Shown here piece after piece: positions 1 to 8,140 of a DNA stretch of 64,000 nt. How positions within the stretch are numbered: position 1 is the first letter of the stretch; each line of letters opens with the position of its first letter. Below the pieces are notes generated by a model. The model did no database searches and was not told the origin of the DNA. It saw only the letters and a list, made by a program, of their open reading frames with translations. Made by a program: the position numbers and the translations under genes. Source of the DNA: Nonomuraea sp. NBC_00507 (GTDB taxonomy: Bacteria; Actinomycetota; Actinomycetes; Streptosporangiales; Streptosporangiaceae); assembly GCF_036013525.1 (NCBI RefSeq), contig NZ_CP107853.1:6448001-6512000 (forward strand). Reading direction: 5' to 3'.

Positions 1-94
1 CCCGCGGCGGATGGTTCGCCTCCTGGCCGTCGGCGGCCTTGTGCAGCTCGGCGATCTCCTGATCGATGTCCGCCTGGGTGAGGGGTGGAGTCAT
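1..94 (-). CDS. pcaH: Protocatechuate 3,4-dioxygenase beta subunit, N-terminus (partial)
   Basis: Only the first 31 codons are inside the window; the gene runs off the left edge. Translation starts at the ATG ending at 94, five bases after the stop of the thiolase gene, with a GAAAGG ribosome binding site inside the thiolase tail. The start TQADIDQEIAELHK followed by a NHPPR-type stretch resembles the N-terminal helix of protocatechuate dioxygenase beta subunits. The order I-J-F-H matches the known actinomycete pca operon (pcaIJFHGBL). The assignment rests mainly on this context, because the iron ligands lie outside the window. Confidence 0.65.
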   Translation of the reverse strand, partial: MTPPLTQADIDQEIAELHKAADGQEANHPPR

Positions 95-99
95 TGCGC

Positions 100-1245
100 C
101 TACCTTTCGAGCACGACGGCCAGGCCCTGGCCGACGCCGATGCAGAGAGTAGCCAGGCCGGTGCCGGAGCCGGCCGCCGCCAGGCGGTGCGCCACGGTGC
201 CGGTGACGCGGGCGCCGGAGGCGCCGAGGGGGTGGCCGAGCGCGATCGCGCCGCCGTTCGGGTTGACGAGGGCGGGGTCGAGATCGGGCAGCTCGGCCAG
301 GCAGCCGAGCACCTGGGCGGCGAAGGCCTCGTTCAGCTCGACCGTGTCCAGGTCGCCGAAGGTCTTGCCCGCCTTGGCCAGGGCCTTCTGCGCGGCTTCG
401 ACCGGCCCGAGCCCGAAGTAGCGGGGCTCGAGCGCGCTGGCCGCGCCCGCGGTGATCCGCGCCAGGGGCTCGCGGCCGCGCAGCCCGGCCTCGTCGGTAA
501 GCAGCAACGCCGCCGCGCCGTCGTTGAGCGGGGAGGAATTGCCCGCGGTGACCGTGCCGTCCTTGCGGAAGACCGGCTTGAGCCGGGCGAGCTTGTCCAG
601 CGAGGTGTCCTCCCGAATGCCCTCGTCCCTGGTCACGTCGCCGATCGGGACGATCTCGCGCTCGAAGGACGACTTGGCCGCCTTCTGGTGGCTGGCCAGC
701 GCGTACGCGTCCTGCTCCGCCCGTGAGATGCCGTGCTTGTCGGCGATCAGCTCGGCGCCCTCGCCGAGTGGCACGGTGTGCTCGGCCGGCATCTTCGGGT
801 TGACCAGCCGCCAGCCGAGCGTGGTGGACACCAGCTCCTGCCCGCCCGCCGGGAAGGCCCGGTCCGGCTTGGGCAGCACCCAAGGGGCGCGGGTCATGGA
901 CTCCACACCGCCGGCGATCACCGTGGACGCGTCGCCGAGCGCGATCATCCGGTACGCCTGGATCACGGCCTCCATGCCGGACCCGCACAGGCGGTTCACG
1001 GTCGCGCCGGGGGTGGTCACCGGCAGGCCCGCCAGCAGTGCGGCCATGCGGGCGACGTTGCGGTTCTCCTCGCCCGCGCCGTTGGCGTTGCCGAAGATCA
1101 CCTCGTCGGGGGCCGCCACGTCGTTGCGCTCGGCGATCGCCGCGACCACGTGCGCGGCCAGGTCGTCGGGGCGGATGCCGGCCAGCGCCCCGCCGTGCCG
1201 TCCGAAGGGCGTGCGGACGGCGTCCACGATGTAAACGGTGTTCAT
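100..1245 (-). CDS. pcaF: Beta-ketoadipyl-CoA thiolase
   Basis: A 381-residue thiolase that would cleave 3-oxoadipyl-CoA to succinyl-CoA and acetyl-CoA, the last step of protocatechuate and catechol degradation. The nucleophilic Cys87 lies in [11 protein letters not shown], His338 in [12 protein letters not shown] and the second catalytic Cys368 in [11 protein letters not shown]. The chosen ATG at 1245 overlaps the TGA of pcaJ (ATGA), which indicates translational coupling; a longer ORF upstream would read into pcaJ. The protein is about 20 residues shorter than typical thiolases of 400 residues, but all catalytic motifs are present. A general acetyl-CoA acetyltransferase is possible from sequence alone; the pcaI/J neighbours favour PcaF. 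Confidence 0.88.
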   Translation of the reverse strand: MNTVYIVDAVRTPFGRHGGALAGIRPDDLAAHVVAAIAERNDVAAPDEVIFGNANGAGEENRNVARMAALLAGLPVTTPGATVNRLCGSGMEAVIQAYRMIALGDASTVIAGGVESMTRAPWVLPKPDRAFPAGGQELVSTTLGWRLVNPKMPAEHTVPLGEGAELIADKHGISRAEQDAYALASHQKAAKSSFEREIVPIGDVTRDEGIREDTSLDKLARLKPVFRKDGTVTAGNSSPLNDGAAALLLTDEAGLRGREPLARITAGAASALEPRYFGLGPVEAAQKALAKAGKTFGDLDTVELNEAFAAQVLGCLAELPDLDPALVNPNGGAIALGHPLGASGARVTGTVAHRLAAAGSGTGLATLCIGVGQGLAVVLER

Positions 1246-1871
1246 GCCAGCACCTCGGCTTCCGTACGGTCCCGCAGCTCTTCCACGCTCACTCCCGGTG
1301 CGCATTCCACCAGCCGCAACCCGTCAGGCGTGACGTCGAGCACGCCGAGGTCGCTGATGATCCGGTGGACGCACGCCTTGCCGGTGAGCGGCAGCGAGCA
1401 CTCCTTGACGATCTTCGGTGAGCCGTCCTTGGCGGTGTGGTCCATGATCACGATGACCTTGCGCGCGCCGTGGACCAGGTCCATCGCCCCGCCCATACCC
1501 TTGACCAGCTTCCCGGGAACCACCCAGTTGGCCAGGTCGCCGCCGGCCGAGACCTGCATCGCCCCCAGCACCGCCACGTCGATGTGCCCGCCGCGGATCA
1601 TGCCGAACGACAGCGACGAGTCGAAGAACGCCGCCCCGTCCCGCACGGTCACCGTCTCCTTGCCCGCGTTGATCAGGTCGGGGTCGACCTCGTCCTCGGC
1701 CGGGTAGGGGCCGACGCCGAGGATGCCGTTCTCCGAGTGCAGGATCACGTCCACGTCGGCCGGCAGGAAGGACGGGATGCGGGTGGGCAGGCCGATGCCC
1801 AGGTTGACGTAGTCGCCGTCGCGCAGCTCGGCCGCGGCGCGGGCCACCATCTCGTCACGCGTCCAGCTCAT
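1242..1871 (-). CDS. pcaJ: 3-oxoadipate CoA-transferase subunit B
   Basis: A 209-residue family I CoA-transferase beta subunit. With subunit A it moves CoA from succinyl-CoA to 3-oxoadipate in the beta-ketoadipate pathway. The catalytic glutamate is Glu47 in the SENG motif, followed by the glycine-rich GILGVGPYP stretch. The start overlaps the pcaI stop by four bases and the stop overlaps pcaF in the same way, so I, J and F form a tightly coupled operon. Succinyl-CoA:3-ketoacid transferase (ScoB) is closely related and cannot be excluded by motif alone; the thiolase and dioxygenase neighbours argue for PcaJ. Confidence 0.88.
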   Translation of the reverse strand: MSWTRDEMVARAAAELRDGDYVNLGIGLPTRIPSFLPADVDVILHSENGILGVGPYPAEDEVDPDLINAGKETVTVRDGAAFFDSSLSFGMIRGGHIDVAVLGAMQVSAGGDLANWVVPGKLVKGMGGAMDLVHGARKVIVIMDHTAKDGSPKIVKECSLPLTGKACVHRIISDLGVLDVTPDGLRLVECAPGVSVEELRDRTEAEVLA

Positions 1872-2647
1872 GAGCGCAGCGTCCCTCGTGTCGAAGATGC
1901 GGAAATTGTGCGCCGCTCGATGCCCTTGTCGGCGGCCTGCTCGGGGGTGAGCGGGAGCACCCGCTGGACGAAGACGCCCGGCAGGTGCACCTCGTCAGGG
2001 TCCAGCTCGGTCAGCTCCTCGACCTCGGCGATCGTGATCCGCCCCGCCATGGCGGCGAGCGGGTTGAAGTTCCTCGCGGCCTTGCTGAAGACCAGGTTGC
2101 CGTGCCGGTCGCCCTTCGCCGCCCGGACCAGCGCGAAGTCCGTCGTGATGCCGTACTCCAGCACGTACGGGCGGCCGTCGAACTCCCGCACCTCCTTGGG
2201 CGGCGAGGCGACCGCGATCGAGCCGTCCGGGTTGTGGCGCAGCGGCAGGCCGCCGTCGGCCACCGGCGTGCCGACCCCGGCCGGGGTGTAGAAGGCGGGG
2301 ATGCCGCTGCCGCCCGCGCGCAGCCGCTCGGCCAGGCTGCCCTGCGGGGTCAGCTCCACCTCCAGCTCACCCCCGAGGTACTGCCGGGCGAACTCCTTGT
2401 TCTCGCCGATGTACGACGCCGTCACCCGGGCGATGCGTCCGGCCGCCAGCAGCACGCCGAGGCCGCCGCCGTCGACGCCGCAGTTGTTCGACACCACGCC
2501 GATGCCGGTCACTCCGGTGTTGTAGAGGGCCTGGATCAGCACGTTGGGGATGCCGCTCAGCCCGAAGCCGCCGACCGCGAACGACGCGCCGTCACGCACG
2601 CCGGCCAGCGCCTCCTCGGCGGTCGCGACCACTTTGTCTCTCCGCAC
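1868..2647 (-). CDS. pcaI: 3-oxoadipate CoA-transferase subunit A
   Basis: A 259-residue alpha subunit of the family I CoA-transferase, first gene of the operon. The N-terminal CoA-binding stretch [12 protein letters not shown] (residues 23-34) and the conserved [11 protein letters not shown] and [19 protein letters not shown] regions are intact. The start is a GTG at 2647; a second in-frame GTG at 2632 is possible. The 5' side faces the IclR regulator gene across 110 bases that contain a 22-base palindrome (2675-2696). Expression is therefore probably controlled by that regulator in response to a pathway intermediate (inference from other IclR-controlled pca operons). Confidence 0.87.
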   Translation of the reverse strand: MRRDKVVATAEEALAGVRDGASFAVGGFGLSGIPNVLIQALYNTGVTGIGVVSNNCGVDGGGLGVLLAAGRIARVTASYIGENKEFARQYLGGELEVELTPQGSLAERLRAGGSGIPAFYTPAGVGTPVADGGLPLRHNPDGSIAVASPPKEVREFDGRPYVLEYGITTDFALVRAAKGDRHGNLVFSKAARNFNPLAAMAGRITIAEVEELTELDPDEVHLPGVFVQRVLPLTPEQAADKGIERRTISASSTRGTLRS

Positions 2648-2674
2648 GACGCTCCATTCACCGGGAGTGTTCGC

Positions 2675-2696
2675 ATAGTGAACTTTTGTCCACTAT
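2675..2696. promoter_or_regulatory. Palindromic operator between pcaI and the IclR gene
   Basis: ATAGTGAAC, four T bases, then GTCCACTAT: two 9-base half-sites in inverted orientation with a single mismatch. It lies about 28 bases upstream of pcaI and 62 bases upstream of the divergent regulator gene, in an AT-rich pocket of very GC-rich DNA. Position and symmetry fit an IclR-family operator serving both promoters. No binding data are available here. Confidence 0.65.
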
Positions 2697-2757
2697 TGTG
2701 TGGTCGAGTATCTGTAATGAGAGGCGCTCCTGTCAAAGGATCTCGAGGAGGTGGGCG

Positions 2758-4269
2758 ATGGAACCGGCGGGAACCCTGGACCGCGGCCTGGCCGTGCTGC
2801 GCGTGCTGGCCGGCGACCCGCGCCGCCGCCTGGGGCCCACCGACCTGGTCCGCGCGACCGGCCTGGCCAGGTCCACGGTGGACCGCGTGCTGGCCACGTT
2901 CGCCCATCTCGGCTACCTCCGGCTGGAAGGGCGCGAGGTGCACCTGACGCCGCGCCTGATGGAGCTGGGGGAGGCCTACCTCGCCTGCGGCGGCCTGCGT
3001 GACGTGCTGTCCCCGCTGGCCGAGCGGCTGGCCGAGGACCTCGACGAGTCGGTGTCGCTGGCCGTGAAGGACGGCGCCCCCGGGCCGGAGCACGTGCGCT
3101 TCATCGGCCAGTTCACCCGGCGGCGCACCATGTCCGTGGCCTTCCGGGTGGGGGACCTGCTGCCCGCCGGCCGGTGCGCGGCCGGGCTCGCGCTGCTCGA
3201 CCCGGCGGCGTCGTGGGCCGAGGACGACCAGCTCGTCGAGCCGGGCCTGGTGGCCGTCGCGGTGCCCGTACGGGATCCGGACGGCACGCCGGTGTGCGCG
3301 GTCAGCGTGGTCAGCCACACCAGCAGGCACACCGTCGCCGGGCTGCGCGAGCACGCCCTGCCCCGGCTGCTCAAGACGGTCGCGGAGATGGAGGCGAGAC
3401 TGGCCCGGCCGGCCACTGAGCCTCGCAGGGGGATCGCCGCCGAGGACACCTCCCGGGCCGCCAAGAAGGAACTGGGCGCCGGCTACCTGCAGTCGCTGGC
3501 CCGCGGCCTGGCCATGCTGGTCGCGCTCGGCACGGCGCCGGGCGGCTCGACCCTGGCCGACGCGGCCAGGGTCACCGGGCAGCCGCGGGCGACCGTGCGC
3601 CGCGCCATCCAGACGCTGGAACGGCTCGGCTACGTGGCCGCCGACGGCTCCCGCTTCGTCCTGCTGCCCAAGGTCCTGGAGCTCGGCTACGCCCACCTGT
3701 CCGGCCGCGCCTTCCGCGCCGTCGTGCAGCCGCACCTGGCCGACCTGGTCGCCCGCGTCCACGAGTCCGCCTCGGTCGCCGTGCTCTCCGGCGACGACAT
3801 CGTCTATCTGGCCCGCGTGCCGACCCAGCGCATCATGAGCGTCGACATCACCGTCGGCACCCGTTTCCCCGCGTACGCGACCTCGATGGGGCGGGTCCTC
3901 CTGGCCTCCCTGCCCGAGGAGCGGCTGGACGCCATCACCCCCAAGCCCCTGTCACGCCACACCATCACCACCACAGCCGAGCTGAAGGCCGCCGTCCGCC
4001 AGGCCGCCGCCGACGGGTACGCCCTGGTCGATCAGGAGCTGGAGGAGGGCGTGCGCTCACTGGCGGTCCCCATTAGGGACCGCGCCGGGCGGGTGGTCGC
4101 GGCCGTGAACGTCGCCACGCACGCCAGCCGCGCCACCCCCGATGACCTGGTGCGCGACGTCCTGCCCGCGCTCCAGGACGCGGCCGCCCGCATGGAGGTC
4201 GACCTGGCGTACGTCCACGGCCCCGCCTGGAACGGCGCCCTCCCCGAGGCCGCCCGTCTGAGCCGCTGA
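2758..4269 (+). CDS. Tandem IclR-family transcriptional regulator
   Basis: A 503-residue protein that holds two consecutive IclR units. The first winged helix-turn-helix is at about residues 5-60 (TDLVRATGLARSTVDRV) and its effector region at 65-215. The second winged HTH is at about 240-300 (LADAARVTGQPRATVRRA), followed by a complete effector domain to residue 490 (SVDITVGTRFPAYATSMGRVLL). The start is ATG 2758, preceded by GAGGAGG at 2745-2751. The first effector region lacks roughly 45 residues that the second one has, so ligand sensing probably falls to the C-terminal half. Divergent position next to pcaI points to control of protocatechuate catabolism; duplicated IclR proteins of this size are known in actinomycete aromatic pathways. 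Confidence 0.85.
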   Translation: MEPAGTLDRGLAVLRVLAGDPRRRLGPTDLVRATGLARSTVDRVLATFAHLGYLRLEGREVHLTPRLMELGEAYLACGGLRDVLSPLAERLAEDLDESVSLAVKDGAPGPEHVRFIGQFTRRRTMSVAFRVGDLLPAGRCAAGLALLDPAASWAEDDQLVEPGLVAVAVPVRDPDGTPVCAVSVVSHTSRHTVAGLREHALPRLLKTVAEMEARLARPATEPRRGIAAEDTSRAAKKELGAGYLQSLARGLAMLVALGTAPGGSTLADAARVTGQPRATVRRAIQTLERLGYVAADGSRFVLLPKVLELGYAHLSGRAFRAVVQPHLADLVARVHESASVAVLSGDDIVYLARVPTQRIMSVDITVGTRFPAYATSMGRVLLASLPEERLDAITPKPLSRHTITTTAELKAAVRQAAADGYALVDQELEEGVRSLAVPIRDRAGRVVAAVNVATHASRATPDDLVRDVLPALQDAAARMEVDLAYVHGPAWNGALPEAARLSR

Positions 4270-4383
4270 ACCACGGCTCGAGTGGTGACCTAGACGTAGC
4301 CGGTGGAGCCGTCGGGCCGGATGGGCAGCACGCGTTCCCATTGGACGTAGTCGTCCGTCCCCAGAGCCGACTAGCGGGAGGCC

Positions 4384-4593
4384 ATGGAGCTCAAGGTGTG
4401 GCGGCCTGGTCAACGGGATCCAGCGGAAGAGGGGCTCGCGCAGCTCGACCGCTATCTGGACCGGCTGGATCTCGAGACCGGCTACCTGGTGATCTTCGAT
4501 CGCCGTCCGGAGGCGGCTCCGATGGAGGAGCGCGTCCGGTTCGATCAGGACCGCACCCCGGCGGGACGACAGGTCACCGTTCTGAGGGCGTAA
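4384..4593 (+). pseudogene. Orphan C-terminal fragment of an AAA/PD-(D/E)XK-type ATPase
   Basis: A 69-codon reading frame, MELKVWRPGQRDPAEEGL at its start and GYLVIFDRRPE in the middle. This pattern matches what I recall of the extreme C-terminus of bacterial AAA-ATPase-like proteins that carry a PD-(D/E)XK domain (the ELKVWR strand and the LVIFDRR strand). An in-frame TAG at 4372-4374 closes the frame just upstream, and no ATPase part is visible nearby, so it looks like a remnant. It has a plausible ribosome binding site (GCGGGAGG) and could still be translated as a small protein. The ancestral family is inferred by eye. Confidence 0.5.
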
Positions 4594-4612
4594 GGAGCCG
4601 GCGGCACGCGGG

Positions 4613-5785
4613 TCACGGATCGACGGGCAGCCGCCTGGCCGCCACGCCGGCCCAGCCGAGCCCCAACGCGGTGACCAGGAGCACTCCGGCGGCGCCCATG
4701 CCGGCCGCCACCAGCCCGGCCAGGCCGGGCAGGATCAGCTGCCCGGTACGATTCCCGACCAGGCGCAGCGACATCGCCCGCCCGCGCAGCCCCGCAGGCG
4801 CGGACTCGGCCAGCCATGACATGGTCAGCGGCTGCCCCACCCCGAGCCCGAACCCGAGGATCAGCAGCACGAAGGCCAGCGCCCACAGCGGCATGGGCAC
4901 GGGCGTGACCAGCATTGCGGCGGCCGCCGCCACCGTGCTCGTCACCAGCAGCCGCCGCCGGCCGACGGCCCGCGACAAGCGGCCCAGGAAGAAGCGAGAG
5001 GCCATCGACGCCACGCCGCGGATGGTCAGCAGCAGCCCGATCGTGCCCGAGGTGAGGCCCCGCTCGGTGCCGAACGCGGGCAGGTAGACCAGCGTGATGT
5101 CGAGCGCGGCGATGACCACGCAGCTCGTCACCAGGGCGTGCGGCAGGCCGGGCAGGCGCAGCAGGGAGCGCACGCTGCCCGCCGCCTCTCGTTCACCGTC
5201 GGCCGGGTGCGGGCTGCGGGTCAGCAGCGCCGACAGCACGACGAGCAGCACGGCCAGACCGCACGACCAGGCGAAGATGCGATCGGTGTCCGGGATCGCC
5301 CGCTCCCCGCCGAACGCCGCGATCAGCACCGGGCCGGCGGCCTGGCCCAGCGAGGCGGCGAACGTGTAGTGGCCGAAGGCGGTGTCGTGGCCGCCGCGCC
5401 GGGTGGTGTTGGCCACGAGCGCCTGCTGGGCGATCACGCAGCCCAGATGCCCGGTGCCCAGCAGCACTCCGGCCGTGAGCAGCCCCGGGACGGTGTGCCC
5501 GATCGTCAGGAACGCGACGCTGGCGGCGGTGAGCAGGATCGCACCGGTCACGGCCAGGCGCCGCTCGCCGTACCGGTCGGCGGCGTGCCCGGCAGGCAGC
5601 GCCAGCAGCAGCGGTGCGATCGCGAAGCTCGCGCCCAGCAGGCCGAGCAGCGCCGCGGGGACGTCGAGCTCGATCGCCCGGTACGACATGGTGGGACGCA
5701 GCACGAACGTGATGACCTGCGTGGCGGCGGCATGAGCCAGCAACACGGCGGTCACCCGCCTCCCGCGACCGCCCCCCTCAGACAT
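4613..5785 (-). CDS. MFS transporter, 12-TM type
   Basis: A 390-residue hydrophobic protein with about 12 membrane segments. The MFS loop 2-3 signature is recognisable as GHAADRYGERRLAVTG after helix 2, and the central cytoplasmic loop (SPHPADGEREAAGSVRS, near residue 200) separates two six-helix halves. This layout fits a proton-driven exporter or importer of small molecules in the cell membrane. The substrate cannot be told. It stands alone, convergent with the fragment at 4384-4593 and divergent from the esterase gene. The start is the ATG at 5785; the region in front of it is an extreme GC simple-sequence stretch (CCGCCG repeats at about 5785-5825). Confidence 0.8.
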   Translation of the reverse strand: MSEGGGRGRRVTAVLLAHAAATQVITFVLRPTMSYRAIELDVPAALLGLLGASFAIAPLLLALPAGHAADRYGERRLAVTGAILLTAASVAFLTIGHTVPGLLTAGVLLGTGHLGCVIAQQALVANTTRRGGHDTAFGHYTFAASLGQAAGPVLIAAFGGERAIPDTDRIFAWSCGLAVLLVVLSALLTRSPHPADGEREAAGSVRSLLRLPGLPHALVTSCVVIAALDITLVYLPAFGTERGLTSGTIGLLLTIRGVASMASRFFLGRLSRAVGRRRLLVTSTVAAAAAMLVTPVPMPLWALAFVLLILGFGLGVGQPLTMSWLAESAPAGLRGRAMSLRLVGNRTGQLILPGLAGLVAAGMGAAGVLLVTALGLGWAGVAARRLPVDP

Positions 5786-6033
5786 CGCCGCCCCCGCCGC
5801 CGCCGCCGCCCCCGCCGCCCTGGTCGCTGCACTCGCCCCGGTCGCCGCGCCCGGCGCCGCCCCGGTCGCTGTGCCCGTCGCCGGGTCCGCAGCCCCCGCC
5901 GTCGGCCGGCCGCCGGACTGTGGCTACGGCGTCGATGTGCACACACATGACGCTCCAACCTATCGAGCCGCCTTGGTTGACATCGCAACACCCCTCCCTG
6001 GAAACTCTGCCGAAACACCACAAGGTGCCTTCC

Positions 6034-6045
6034 GTAAACGTTTAC
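6034..6045. promoter_or_regulatory. LacI-type operator upstream of the esterase gene
   Basis: Perfect 12-base palindrome GTAAACGTTTAC, ending just before the AGGAG ribosome binding site of the next gene. A TTGACA hexamer lies upstream at 5977-5982, with only a weak -10 candidate. A repressor bound here would block elongation or initiation. It shares the frame GTAA-N-CG-N-TTAC with the operators at 17697-17737 and differs only in the bases flanking the central CG. Confidence 0.6.
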
Positions 6046-6056
6046 AGGAGCGGTCG

Positions 6057-8138
6057 ATGCTCTTACCTCGCCGGCTCGGCGCCGCCACACTGGCCGCACT
6101 CGCCGCGCTCTCCCTCCTCGCCGTCCCCGGCGAGACGGACACCCGCGCGCCCGGCACGCTCATCACCGGCTCCGCGCCGTCCCCCGCGCTGGACGGGGAG
6201 CGCATCGCTTACACCGCCTACCTCCCGTACGGCTACGACCGCGGCGCCGCCCGCCACCCGGTCCTCTACCTGCTCCACGGCCGCGGCGACACCATGCAGG
6301 CGTGGACCCGCGTCAAGAGCGTTCTCGACGACATGATTCGCACCAAACGCATCCCGCCGGTCATCGCCGTCATGCCGGACGCGCCGTGGAGCGAGCGCGG
6401 CAACTGGTACGTCGACTCCCGCTACACCGGCGCCGACCTGCCGGGACGTCCGGTGGAGACGGCCCTCACCCGCGACCTGGTGGCCCACGTGGACGCCACG
6501 TACCGCACGGCACCGATCCGGGAGGCCCGCCTGGTCGGCGGCTACTCGATGGGCGGCGCGGGCGCGCTGCGGTTCGCGCTCGCCCACCAGGACGTGTTCA
6601 GCGCCGCCGCCGTGCTCAGTCCGGCCGTCTACACGCCGCTGCCGCCGTCCGACTCCTCCACCCGCGACTACGGCGCCTTCGGCCGAGGGGAGGAGAAGTT
6701 CTCCGACGAGGTCTACCGCGAGCTCACCTATCCGGCGTCGCTGCCCGATCTGGACCCCGATCTGCCGGTGCGGCTGTTCGTGGCCGTCGGCGACGACGAG
6801 TACGCCAACCCCGATCCCGCCGACGCCCGCCACGACCTGGACTTCGAGTCCGCCGCCCTCTATAACGCGGCCAGGCGCTCACCCGCCCTGTCCGCGCAGC
6901 TGCGCGTCATGGACGGGGGCCACGACTGGTCGGTCTGGACGCCGGCCTTCGAGCAGGCCATGGCCGAGCTCGGCCCCGGGCTGAGCGTCACGCCCCCGAC
7001 CGGCCTGCCCGCCCCGCTGCACGGCACGGCCGCCACCGACTGGGCGGGCGGCGTCGCGGCCCACCCGGACGGGGCCCTGACCATCGGGTACGCGGCGGGC
7101 CAGTCTCCCTCAGGCCGGCTCGACGCCGTGGTGTCCCGGATCGGCGGCTGGACCAGGCAGTTCGGAACCCCGGCGGACGAGCGCCTGTACGGCGTCGCGC
7201 CGCTGCCCGACGGCGGCGTGCTCACGGCCGGGTACACGAAGGGCGACCTCGACGGCCGGCACCCGGGCAACGCGGCCGACGACGCGTTCGTGGCCAGGCT
7301 CGGCCCCGACGGCACGGTCCGGTGGATCACCCAGTTCGGCGCGCCGGACGCCGCCGACCGCCTCTACGGGCTCGCCGCCGCGCCCGACGGCGGCGCGTAC
7401 GTGGCGGGCTATACCAAGGGCTCCCTGGACGGGCCGAACAACGGCGACAAGGACGCCATCGTCGCCAGGATCACCCCGGCCGGCGAGCTGTCGTGGCTCA
7501 GGCAGTACGGTGGCACGGGCGAGGACAAGGCGTACGGTGTCGCCGCGGACGCCACGACGCTCTACGTCACCGGCAGCGCCACCGCGGCCCCGCCCGGCAC
7601 CACCGCGCTCGGCGGCCTCGACGGCTGGCTCGCCGCCTTCGCCGCCGCCGACGGCAGCAGGGCGTGGGCCACGACGGCAGGCGGTTCCGGCGACGACCGG
7701 CTGAATGCGGTGACCGTCACCACGGAGGGTCTCGCCGTCGCCACGGGCGCGTCGGGCGGCGACGCGTACACGGTGGCCCACACAGGGCAGGGCCGCCGCC
7801 GCTGGGAGCACACGCTCGCCACCCCGGCCGCCGACGAGGGCGCCGCCGTGGCGGCGCTGCCGGGTGGCGAGGTGGAGGTCGTGGGCTACACCCGCGGCCG
7901 GATCGGGGTGCCGGCAGGCGGCGCCGACGTGCTGACCGCACGCCTGGACGGCCGGGGCACGCAACGTGCCGCCGCCCAGCTCGGCACCGCCAGGGACGAC
8001 GCCGTCGACCCCTTCGCCGAGCCGAACCTGTACGCCACCACGACCGCCGCCGGCCAGGTGGCGATCTCCGGCCTGACGTGCGGCGCCCCGTCCGGGGGCG
8101 CCGCACTGGGCAACGGCGACGTCTTCCTGATCAGCTGA
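6057..8138 (+). CDS. Secreted esterase fused to SBBP-type beta-propeller
   Basis: A 693-residue exported protein. Residues 1-22 form a signal peptide (RRLGAATLAALAALSLLAV). Residues about 25-300 are an esterase D/feruloyl-esterase-like alpha/beta hydrolase with nucleophile Ser164 in GGYSMGGAGAL, an oxyanion region near LLHGRGD, and the probable catalytic His near 288 in GGHDW. Residues about 320-690 contain six or so repeats of the SBBP kind (RLYGVAPLPDGGVLTAGYT, RLYGLAAAPDGGAYVAGYT, KAYGVAADATTLYVTG), which predict a propeller. The start at ATG 6057 is preceded by AGGAG and the palindrome 6034-6045. Codon 3 is the rare TTA leucine codon. The hydrolase probably removes acyl groups from an extracellular polysaccharide; the substrate is inference. 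Confidence 0.82.
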   Translation: MLLPRRLGAATLAALAALSLLAVPGETDTRAPGTLITGSAPSPALDGERIAYTAYLPYGYDRGAARHPVLYLLHGRGDTMQAWTRVKSVLDDMIRTKRIPPVIAVMPDAPWSERGNWYVDSRYTGADLPGRPVETALTRDLVAHVDATYRTAPIREARLVGGYSMGGAGALRFALAHQDVFSAAAVLSPAVYTPLPPSDSSTRDYGAFGRGEEKFSDEVYRELTYPASLPDLDPDLPVRLFVAVGDDEYANPDPADARHDLDFESAALYNAARRSPALSAQLRVMDGGHDWSVWTPAFEQAMAELGPGLSVTPPTGLPAPLHGTAATDWAGGVAAHPDGALTIGYAAGQSPSGRLDAVVSRIGGWTRQFGTPADERLYGVAPLPDGGVLTAGYTKGDLDGRHPGNAADDAFVARLGPDGTVRWITQFGAPDAADRLYGLAAAPDGGAYVAGYTKGSLDGPNNGDKDAIVARITPAGELSWLRQYGGTGEDKAYGVAADATTLYVTGSATAAPPGTTALGGLDGWLAAFAAADGSRAWATTAGGSGDDRLNAVTVTTEGLAVATGASGGDAYTVAHTGQGRRRWEHTLATPAADEGAAVAALPGGEVEVVGYTRGRIGVPAGGADVLTARLDGRGTQRAAAQLGTARDDAVDPFAEPNLYATTTAAGQVAISGLTCGAPSGGAALGNGDVFLIS

Positions 8139-8140
8139 GC

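Noticed and set aside
4275..4370. Minus-strand stretch reading DYVQWERVLPIRPDGSTGYV before a stop
   Set aside because: It reads like the end of a protein, but only about 26 codons are open before an upstream stop. Too short to call; it may be part of the same debris as the fragment at 4384.
5778..6023. Minus-strand frame with a glycine-rich end upstream of the MFS gene
   Set aside because: The Gly run comes from a CCG simple repeat, and the frame overlaps the MFS start in another phase.
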